Source: Actinernus sp. WN-2022 (Eukaryota > Cnidaria > Anthozoa > Actiniaria > Actinernidae). From it: 64,000 bases of DNA. Positions 54,201 to 64,000 of the stretch are shown here, piece by piece. Position numbers and translations under genes: made by a program. Location: contig JAOWCC010001634.1 of NCBI GenBank assembly GCA_030867875.1, forward strand, positions 50,192,021-50,256,020. The letters run 5' to 3'. The notes below the pieces were generated by a model. The model made no database searches, had not been told where the DNA came from, and worked only from the letters and a program-made list of their open reading frames with translations. How positions within the stretch are numbered: the first letter of the stretch is position 1; every line of letters begins with the position of its first letter.

Positions 54201-57200
54201 ACACGAGTTACTGGCTTTTAAAGCTTAAAGGCACACAAGATCTAGCATGTTTTCACAAAAGGGGGTGTTAGGTTCCAAGGCTCCTTTTGTGAAAACATGC
54301 TAGATCTTGTGTGCCTTTAAGCTTTAAAAGCCAGTTACTCGTGTTTCTGCCGTTTTCGTGAAAGCGCAAATGACAGTTTACGACTTTTCTGGCCTTTCTT
54401 TCCAATAATTGATCTGTAGGTATTTTATGAGGGTGGTGTGGGGTGGGGAGGAGTAGTTCAATTTTTTTCGCGAAAAACCAACTTTGCCTGACGTATGGCG
54501 CAACGATTTGCTTAGTGAAAGATGTACATTTTCCACTAGGTCTGAGAAAAAAGGTGCATTTTTGGGATGAAAACGTTGAAAAGTGAGTTACTGGCTTTTA
54601 AAGCCAACAAGTACGCATTAATTTACTTGTGTAACCTAAATTTCAAAGTGGCGCCATTTCTCGACCTTTTAATGGATTTCGATGCACTATACGGCAATAC
54701 AACGTTCTCTTCATGTAGATTGCGTGTAATTGATGGAAGTTTCCTGTATTTTGAGTAACAATACCAGAAAATGGCCTTTTTCTAACCTAAGCATAACCTC
54801 TAGGTCTCAAATAATGAAATTATGGGATAGATCTCACACAAGTAAATTATGGGATAGAAAGGCCATTAAAGTCTTCAACTGTCATTTGCCGTTTCAAGAA
54901 AACGGCAAAAACACGAGTTACTGGCTTTTAAAGCTTAAAGGCACACAAGAATCTTGTGTGCCTTTAAGCTTTAAAAGCCAGTTACTCGTGTTTCTGCCGT
55001 TTTCGTGAAAGCGCAAATGACAGTTTACGACTTTTCTGGCCTTTCTTTCCAATAATTGATCTGTAGGTATTTTATGAGGGTGGTGTGGGGTGGGGAGGAG
55101 TAGTTCAAATTTTTTCGCGAAAAACCAACTTTGCCTGACGTATGGCGCAACGATTTGCTTAGTGAAAGATGTACATTTTCCACTAGGTCTGAGAAAAAAG
55201 GTGCATTTTTGGGATGAAAACGTTGAAAAGTGAGTTACTGGCTTTTAAAGCCAACAAGTACGCATTAATTTACTTGTGTAACCTAAATTTCAAAGTGGCG
55301 CCATTTCTCGACCTTTTAATGGATTTCGATGCACTATACGGCAATACAACGTTCTCTTCATGTAGATTGCGTGTAATTGATGGAAGTTTCCTGTATTTTG
55401 AGTAACAATACCAGAAAATGGCCTTTTTCTAACCTAAGCATAACCTCTAGGTCTCAAATAAAGAAATTATGGGATAGATCTCACACAAGTAAATTATGGG
55501 ATAGAAAGGCCATTAAAGTCTTCAACTGTCATTTGCCGTTTCAAGAAAACGGCAAAAACACGAGTTACTGGCTTTTAAAGCTTAAAGGCACACAAGAATC
55601 TTGTGTGCCTTTAAGCTTTAAAAGCCAGTTACTCGTGTTTCTGCCGTTTTCGTGAAAGCGCAAATGACAGTTTACGACTTTTCTGGCCTTTCTTTCCAAT
55701 AATTGATCTGTAGGTATTTTATGAGGGTGGTGTGGGGTGGGGAGGAGTAGTTCAAATTTTTTCGCGAAAAACCAACTTTGCCTGACGTATGGCGCAACGA
55801 TTTGCTTAGTGAAAGATGTACATTTTCCACTAGGTCTGAGAAAAAAGGTGCATTTTTGGGATGAAAACGTTGAAAAGTGAGTTACTGGCTTTTAAAGCCA
55901 ACAAGTACGCATTAATTTACTTGTGTAACCTAAATTTCAAAGTGGCGCCATTTCTCGACCTTTTAATGGATTTCGATGCACTATACGGCAATACAACGTT
56001 CTCTTCATGTAGATTGCGTGTAATTGATGGAAGTTTCCTGTATTTTGAGTAACAATACCAGAAAATGGCCTTTTTCTAACCTAAGCATAACCTCTAGGTC
56101 TCAAATAAAGAAATTATGGGATAGATCTCACACAAGTAAATTATGGGATAGAAAGGCCATTAAAGTCTTCAACTGTCATTTGCCGTTTCAAGAAAACGGC
56201 AAAAACACGAGTTACTGGCTTTTAAAGCTTAAAGGCACACAAGATCTAGCATGTTTTCACAAAAGGGGGTGTTAGGTTCCAAGGCTCCTTTTGTGAAAAC
56301 ATGCTAGATCTTGTGTGCCTTTAAGCTTTAAAAGCCAGTTACTCGTGTTTCTGCCGTTTTCGTGAAAGCGCAAATGACAGTTTACGACTTTTCTGGCCTT
56401 TCTTTCCAATAATTGATCTGTAGGTATTTTATGAGGGTGGTGTGGGGTGGGGAGGAGTAGTTCAAATTTTTTCGCGAAAAACCAACTTTGCCTGACGTAT
56501 GGCGCAACGATTTGCTTAGTGAAAGATGTACATTTTCCACTAGGTCTGAGAAAAAAGGTGCATTTTTGGGATGAAAACGTTGAAAAGTGAGTTACTGGCT
56601 TTTAAAGCCAACAAGTACGCATTAATTTACTTGTGTAACCTAAATTTCAAAGTGGCGCCATTTCTCGACCTTTTAATGGATTTCGATGCACTATACGGCA
56701 ATACAACGTTCTCTTCATGTAGATTGCGTGTAATTGATGGAAGTTTCCTGTATTTTGAGTAACAATACCAGAAAATGGCCTTTTTCTAACCTAAGCATAA
56801 CCTCTAGGTCTCAAATAAAGAAATTATGGGATAGATCTCACACAAGTAAATTATGGGATAGAAAGGCCATTAAAGTCTTCAACTGTCATTTGCCGTTTCA
56901 AGAAAACGGCAAAAACACGAGTTACTGGCTTTTAAAGCTTAAAGGCACACAAGATCTAGCATGTTTTCACAAAAGGGGGTGTTAGGTTCCAAGGCTCCTT
57001 TTGTGAAAACATGCTAGATCTTGTGTGCCTTTAAGCTTTAAAAGCCAGTTACTCGTGTTTCTGCCGTTTTCGTGAAAGCGCAAATGACAGTTTACGACTT
57101 TTCTGGCCTTTCTTTCCAATAATTGAGCTGTAGGTATTTTATGAGGGTGGTGTGGGGTGGGGAGGAGTAGTTCAAATTTTTTCGCGAAAAACCAACTTTG

Positions 57201-60200
57201 CCTGACGTATGGCGCAACGATTTGCTTAGTGAAAGATGTACATTTTCCACTAGGTCTGAGAAAAAAGGTGCATTTTTGGGATGAAAACGTTGAAAAGTGA
57301 GTTACTGGCTTTTAAAGCCAACAAGTACGCATTAATTTACTTGTGTAACCTAAATTTCAAAGTGGCGCCATTTCTCGACCTTTTAATGGATTTCGATGCA
57401 CTATACGGCAATACAACGTTCTCTTCATGTAGATTGCGTGTAATTGATGGAAGTTTCCTGTATTTTGAGTAACAATACCAGAAAATGGCCTTTTTCTAAC
57501 CTAAGCATAACCTCTAGGTCTCAAATAAAGAAATTATGGGATAGATCTCACACAAGTAAATTATGGGATAGAAAGGCCATTAAAGTCTTCAACTGTCATT
57601 TGCCGTTTCAAGAAAACGGCAAAAACACGAGTTACTGGCTTTTAAAGCTTAAAGGCACACAAGATCTAGCATGTTTTCACAAAAGGGGGTGTTAGGTTCC
57701 AAGGCTCCTTTTGTGAAAACATGCTAGATCTTGTGTGCCTTTAAGCTTTAAAAGCCAGTTACTCGTGTTTCTGCCGTTTTCGTGAAAGCGCAAATGACAG
57801 TTTACGACTTTTCTGGCCTTTCTTTCCAATAATTGATCTGTAGGTATTTTATGAGGGTGGTGTGGGGTGGGGAGGAGTAGTTCAAATTTTTTCGCGAAAA
57901 ACCAACTTTGCCTGACGTATGGCGCAACGATTTGCTTAGTGAAAGATGTACATTTTCCACTAGGTCTGAGAAAAAAGGTGCATTTTTGGGATGAAAACGT
58001 TGAAAAGTGAGTTACTGGCTTTTAAAGCCAACAAGTACGCATTAATTTACTTGTGTAACCTAAATTTCAAAGTGGCGCCATTTCTCGACCTTTTAATGGA
58101 TTTCGATGCACTATACGGCAATACAACGTTCTCTTCATGTAGATTGCGTGTAATTGATGGAAGTTTCCTGTATTTTGAGTAACAATACCAGAAAATGGCC
58201 TTTTTCTAACCTAAGCATAACCTCTAGGTCTCAAATAAAGAAATTATGGGATAGATCTCACACAAGTAAATTATGGGATAGAAAGGCCATTAAAGTCTTC
58301 AACTGTCATTTGCCGTTTCAAGAAAACGGCAAAAACACGAGTTACTGGCTTTTAAAGCTTAAAGGCACACAAGAATCTTGTGTGCCTTTAAGCTTTAAAA
58401 GCCAGTTACTCGTGTTTCTGCCGTTTTCGTGAAAGCGCAAATGACAGTTTACGACTTTTCTGGCCTTTCTTTCCAATAATTGATCTGTAGGTATTTTATG
58501 AGGGTGGTGTGGGGTGGGGAGGAGTAGTTCAAATTTTTTCGCGAAAAACCAACTTTGCCTGACGTATGGCGTAACGATTTGCTTAGTGAAAGATGTACAT
58601 TTTCCACTAGGTCTGAGAAAAAAGGTGCATTTTTGGGATGAAAACGTTGAAAAGTGAGTTACTGGCTTTTAAAGCCAACAAGTACGCATTAATTTACTTG
58701 TGTAACCTAAATTTCAAAGTGGCGCCATTTCTCGACCTTTTAATGGATTTCGATGCACTATACGGCAATACAACGTTCTCTTCATGTAGATTGCGTGTAA
58801 TTGATGGAAGTTTCCTGTATTTTGAGTAACAATACCAGAAAATGGCCTTTTTCTAACCTAAGCATAACCTCTAGGTCTCAAATAAAGAAATTATGGGATA
58901 GATCTCACACAAGTAAATTATGGGATAGAAAGGCCATTAAAGTCTTCAACTGTCATTTGCCGTTTCAAGAAAACGGCAAAAACACGAGTTACTGGCTTTT
59001 AAAGCTTAAAGGCACACAAGATCTAGCATGTTTTCACAAAAGGGGGTGTTAGGTTCCAAGGCTCCTTTTGTGAAAACATGCTAGATCTTGTGTGCCTTTA
59101 AGCTTTAAAAGCCAGTTACTCGTGTTTCTGCCGTTTTCGTGAAAGCGCAAATGACAGTTTACGACTTTTCTGGCCTTTCTTTCCAATAATTGATCTGTAG
59201 GTATTTTATGAGGGTGGTGTGGGGTGGGGAGGAGTAGTTCAAATTTTTTCGCGAAAAACCAACTTTGCCTGACGTATGGCGCAACGATTTGCTTAGTGAA
59301 AGATGTACATTTTCCACTAGGTCTGAGAAAAAAGGTGCATTTTTGGGATGAAAACGTTGAAAAGTGAGTTACTGGCTTTTAAAGCCAACAAGTACGCATT
59401 AATTTACTTGTGTAACCTAAATTTCAAAGTGGCGCCATTTCTCGACCTTTTAATGGATTTCGATGCACTATACGGCAATACAACGTTCTCTTCATGTAGA
59501 TTGCGTGTAATTGATGGAAGTTTCCTGTATTTTGAGTAACAATACCAGAAAATGGCCTTTTTCTAACCTAAGCATAACCTCTAGGTCTCAAATAAAGAAA
59601 TTATGGGATAGATCTCACACAAGTAAATTATGGGATAGAAAGGCCATTAAAGTCTTCAACTGTCATTTGCCGTTTCAAGAAAACGGCAAAAACACGAGTT
59701 ACTGGCTTTTAAAGCTTAAAGGCACACAAGATCTAGCATGTTTTCACAAAAGGGGGTGTTAGGTTCCAAGGCTCCTTTTGTGAAAACATGCTAGATCTTG
59801 TGTGCCTTTAAGCTTTAAAAGCCAGTTACTCGTGTTTCTGCCGTTTTCGTGAAAGCGCAAATGACAGTTTACGACTTTTCTGGCCTTTCTTTCCAATAAT
59901 TGATCTGTAGGTATTTTATGAGGGTGGTGTGGGGTGGGGAGGAGTAGTTCAATTTTTTTCGCGAAAAACCAACTTTGCCTGACGTATGGCGCAACGATTT
60001 GCTTAGTGAAAGATGTACATTTTCCACTAGGTCTGAGAAAAAAGGTGCATTTTTGGGATGAAAACGTTGAAAAGTGAGTTACTGGCTTTTAAAGCCAACA
60101 AGTACGCATTAATTTACTTGTGTAACCTAAATTTCAAAGTGGCGCCATTTCTCGACCTTTTAATGGATTTCGATGCACTATACGGCAATACAACGTTCTC

Positions 60201-63200
60201 TTCATGTAGATTGCGTGTAATTGATGGAAGTTTCCTGTATTTTGAGTAACAATACCAGAAAATGGCCTTTTTCTAACCTAAGCATAACCTCTAGGTCTCA
60301 AATAATGAAATTATGGGATAGATCTCACACAAGTAAATTATGGGATAGAAAGGCCATTAAAGTCTTCAACTGTCATTTGCCGTTTCAAGAAAACGGCAAA
60401 AACACGAGTTACTGGCTTTTAAAGCTTAAAGGCACACAAGAATCTTGTGTGCCTTTAAGCTTTAAAAGCCAGTTACTCGTGTTTCTGCCGTTTTCGTGAA
60501 AGCGCAAATGACAGTTTACGACTTTTCTGGCCTTTCTTTCCAATAATTGATCTGTAGGTATTTTATGAGGGTGGTGTGGGGTGGGGAGGAGTAGTTCAAA
60601 TTTTTTCGCGAAAAACCAACTTTGCCTGACGTATGGCGCAACGATTTGCTTAGTGAAAGATGTACATTTTCCACTAGGTCTGAGAAAAAAGGTGCATTTT
60701 TGGGATGAAAACGTTGAAAAGTGAGTTACTGGCTTTTAAAGCCAACAAGTACGCATTAATTTACTTGTGTAACCTAAATTTCAAAGTGGCGCCATTTCTC
60801 GACCTTTTAATGGATTTCGATGCACTATACGGCAATACAACGTTCTCTTCATGTAGATTGCGTGTAATTGATGGAAGTTTCCTGTATTTTGAGTAACAAT
60901 ACCAGAAAATGGCCTTTTTCTAACCTAAGCATAACCTCTAGGTCTCAAATAAAGAAATTATGGGATAGATCTCACACAAGTAAATTATGGGATAGAAAGG
61001 CCATTAAAGTCTTCAACTGTCATTTGCCGTTTCAAGAAAACGGCAAAAACACGAGTTACTGGCTTTTAAAGCTTAAAGGCACACAAGAATCTTGTGTGCC
61101 TTTAAGCTTTAAAAGCCAGTTACTCGTGTTTCTGCCGTTTTCGTGAAAGCGCAAATGACAGTTTACGACTTTTCTGGCCTTTCTTTCCAATAATTGATCT
61201 GTAGGTATTTTATGAGGGTGGTGTGGGGTGGGGAGGAGTAGTTCAAATTTTTTCGCGAAAAACCAACTTTGCCTGACGTATGGCGCAACGATTTGCTTAG
61301 TGAAAGATGTACATTTTCCACTAGGTCTGAGAAAAAAGGTGCATTTTTGGGATGAAAACGTTGAAAAGTGAGTTACTGGCTTTTAAAGCCAACAAGTACG
61401 CATTAATTTACTTGTGTAACCTAAATTTCAAAGTGGCGCCATTTCTCGACCTTTTAATGGATTTCGATGCACTATACGGCAATACAACGTTCTCTTCATG
61501 TAGATTGCGTGTAATTGATGGAAGTTTCCTGTATTTTGAGTAACAATACCAGAAAATGGCCTTTTTCTAACCTAAGCATAACCTCTAGGTCTCAAATAAA
61601 GAAATTATGGGATAGATCTCACACAAGTAAATTATGGGATAGAAAGGCCATTAAAGTCTTCAACTGTCATTTGCCGTTTCAAGAAAACGGCAAAAACACG
61701 AGTTACTGGCTTTTAAAGCTTAAAGGCACACAAGATCTAGCATGTTTTCACAAAAGGGGGTGTTAGGTTCCAAGGCTCCTTTTGTGAAAACATGCTAGAT
61801 CTTGTGTGCCTTTAAGCTTTAAAAGCCAGTTACTCGTGTTTCTGCCGTTTTCGTGAAAGCGCAAATGACAGTTTACGACTTTTCTGGCCTTTCTTTCCAA
61901 TAATTGATCTGTAGGTATTTTATGAGGGTGGTGTGGGGTGGGGAGGAGTAGTTCAAATTTTTTCGCGAAAAACCAACTTTGCCTGACGTATGGCGCAACG
62001 ATTTGCTTAGTGAAAGATGTACATTTTCCACTAGGTCTGAGAAAAAAGGTGCATTTTTGGGATGAAAACGTTGAAAAGTGAGTTACTGGCTTTTAAAGCC
62101 AACAAGTACGCATTAATTTACTTGTGTAACCTAAATTTCAAAGTGGCGCCATTTCTCGACCTTTTAATGGATTTCGATGCACTATACGGCAATACAACGT
62201 TCTCTTCATGTAGATTGCGTGTAATTGATGGAAGTTTCCTGTATTTTGAGTAACAATACCAGAAAATGGCCTTTTTCTAACCTAAGCATAACCTCTAGGT
62301 CTCAAATAAAGAAATTATGGGATAGATCTCACACAAGTAAATTATGGGATAGAAAGGCCATTAAAGTCTTCAACTGTCATTTGCCGTTTCAAGAAAACGG
62401 CAAAAACACGAGTTACTGGCTTTTAAAGCTTAAAGGCACACAAGATCTAGCATGTTTTCACAAAAGGGGGTGTTAGGTTCCAAGGCTCCTTTTGTGAAAA
62501 CATGCTAGATCTTGTGTGCCTTTAAGCTTTAAAAGCCAGTTACTCGTGTTTCTGCCGTTTTCGTGAAAGCGCAAATGACAGTTTACGACTTTTCTGGCCT
62601 TTCTTTCCAATAATTGATCTGTAGGTATTTTATGAGGGTGGTGTGGGGTGGGGAGGAGTAGTTCAATTTTTTTCGCGAAAAACCAACTTTGCCTGACGTA
62701 TGGCGCAACGATTTGCTTAGTGAAAGATGTACATTTTCCACTAGGTCTGAGAAAAAAGGTGCATTTTTGGGATGAAAACGTTGAAAAGTGAGTTACTGGC
62801 TTTTAAAGCCAACAAGTACGCATTAATTTACTTGTGTAACCTAAATTTCAAAGTGGCGCCATTTCTCGACCTTTTAATGGATTTCGATGCACTATACGGC
62901 AATACAACGTTCTCTTCATGTAGATTGCGTGTAATTGATGGAAGTTTCCTGTATTTTGAGTAACAATACCAGAAAATGGCCTTTTTCTAACCTAAGCATA
63001 ACCTCTAGGTCTCAAATAAAGAAATTATGGGATAGATCTCACACAAGTAAATTATGGGATAGAAAGGCCATTAAAGTCTTCAACTGTCATTTGCCGTTTC
63101 AAGAAAACGGCAAAAACACGAGTTACTGGCTTTTAAAGCTTAAAGGCACACAAGATCTAGCATGTTTTCACAAAAGGGGGTGTTAGGTTCCAAGGCTCCT

Positions 63201-64000
63201 TTTGTGAAAACATGCTAGATCTTGTGTGCCTTTAAGCTTTAAAAGCCAGTTACTCGTGTTTCTGCCGTTTTCGTGAAAGCGCAAATGACAGTTTACGACT
63301 TTTCTGGCCTTTCTTTCCAATAATTGATCTGTAGGTATTTTATGAGGGTGGTGTGGGGTGGGGAGGAGTAGTTCAATTTTTTTCGCGAAAAACCAACTTT
63401 GCCTGACGTATGGCGCAACGATTTGCTTAGTGAAAGATGTACATTTTCCACTAGGTCTGAGAAAAAAGGTGCATTTTTGGGATGAAAACGTTGAAAAGTG
63501 AGTTACTGGCTTTTAAAGCCAACAAGTACGCATTAATTTACTTGTGTAACCTAAATTTCAAAGTGGCGCCATTTCTCGACCTTTTAATGGATTTCGATGC
63601 ACTATACGGCAATACAACGTTCTCTTCATGTAGATTGCGTGTAATTGATGGAAGTTTCCTGTATTTTGAGTAACAATACCAGAAAATGGCCTTTTTCTAA
63701 CCTAAGCATAACCTCTAGGTCTCAAATAATGAAATTATGGGATAGATCTCACACAAGTAAATTATGGGATAGAAAGGCCATTAAAGTCTTCAACTGTCAT
63801 TTGCCGTTTCAAGAAAACGGCAAAAACACGAGTTACTGGCTTTTAAAGCTTAAAGGCACACAAGAATCTTGTGTGCCTTTAAGCTTTAAAAGCCAGTTAC
63901 TCGTGTTTCTGCCGTTTTCGTGAAAGCGCAAATGACAGTTTACGACTTTTCTGGCCTTTCTTTCCAATAATTGATCTGTAGGTATTTTATGAGGGTGGTG
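39251..64000. repeat. Tandem array of 710/647-bp units with palindromic junctions (36 full units plus a partial)
   Basis: The unit body is 648 bp (first copy 39251-39898). Its two ends are inverted copies of each other over about 73 bp with about five mismatches, and with weaker similarity to ~115 bp: ATCTTGTGTGCCTTTAAGCT at the start and the complement of AGCTTAAAGGCACACAAGAT at the end. Units are arranged head to tail, so every junction is a palindrome. Of 35 internal unit-to-unit spacings, 21 are 710 bp (62-bp tip present) and 14 are 647 bp (tip absent, junction CACAAGAATCTTGTG). Units are almost identical; variants seen are GCGCAACG/GCGTAACG, CAAATTTTTT/CAATTTTTTT, AATAAAG/AATAATG and TTGATCTG/TTGAGCTG. 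The array runs off the window end. Open frames of 63 and 83-92 codons in each unit are by-products of repetition. Confidence 0.95.
47456..51589. repeat. Higher-order 2,067-bp trimer, two adjacent copies
   Basis: Units at 47456-49522 and 49523-51589 repeat the same three-unit pattern: a unit with GCGTAACG and a long junction, a unit with GCGCAACG and a long junction, and a unit with CAATTTTTTT plus AATAATG and a short junction. The same trimer occurs again at 58375-60441. This indicates block duplication or unequal exchange after the variants arose. Confidence 0.75.

Noticed and set aside
39514..63673. A 63-codon open frame repeated in every array unit
   Set aside because: The DNA itself is nearly identical between units, so conservation of the frame carries no evidence of selection. 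No motif is recognisable and no promoter is apparent.
39677..63923. An 83/92-codon frame spanning each unit junction
   Set aside because: Its length simply depends on whether the 62-bp tip is present, it begins at a non-ATG codon and it runs through the palindrome. By-product of repetition.

Overview
The window reads as genomic DNA of an anthozoan cnidarian, most likely a stony coral. Most of it is AT-rich, gene-poor and full of decayed retroelements and short inverted-repeat transposons. Two fragments match, from memory, the tRNA-derived SINE common in corals (B box GTTCGAATCC at 11.9 kb, body at 22.8 kb). One plausible intron-containing host exon is visible (5007-5103, minus). There is no bacterial-style gene organisation.

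Left part, 1-11.5 kb: a ~145-bp satellite (0.99-2.6 kb), a LINE 3' end (3.3-3.9 kb), candidate host exons (4.3-5.1 kb), a 117-bp minisatellite (6.0-6.7 kb) and a foldback element (9.9-11.0 kb).

Middle, 11.5-23 kb: two CR1/L2-like LINEs on the minus strand. LINE-A (about 11.9-17.5 kb) is interrupted by a rearranged Ty3/gypsy fragment. LINE-B (about 17.5-22.75 kb) has a SAP-domain ORF1-like region and is interrupted by a 2.7-kb DNA element whose ends are studded with TGTGATCACA palindromes.

Middle-right, 23-35 kb: at least eight foldback or TIR elements. They include a 2.4-kb element with a clear 9-bp target duplication (Mutator-like), which holds a nested poly-G-ended MITE with its own 7-bp target duplication. 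A broken P2X7-C-terminal-like gene lies at 29.8-30.2 kb.

Right part, 35.1-64 kb, is the striking region. A compact, intronless, virus-like island (35.4-39.2 kb) holds five genes: an F-box/ankyrin-like protein, a Cys-rich zinc protein, a TFIIB-like factor (zinc ribbon plus two cyclin folds), a hydrophobic protein with a PSAP motif, and a Polinton/adintovirus-type penton (minor capsid)-like protein. Three genes run rightward and two leftward, converging. The island is bounded on the left by a 235-bp palindrome. On the right it joins a >24.8-kb, nearly homogeneous tandem array of 710/647-bp units whose junctions are themselves long palindromes.

The start codon of the penton-like gene lies inside the first palindromic tip of the array, so gene and array share sequence exactly at the border. 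I infer that the array arose from, or is the expanded terminus of, an integrated virus or virus-like transposon. Two other possibilities remain: a host satellite into which the element inserted, and an assembly junction. No major capsid protein, packaging ATPase, polymerase or integrase is present here; if they exist they lie beyond the array.
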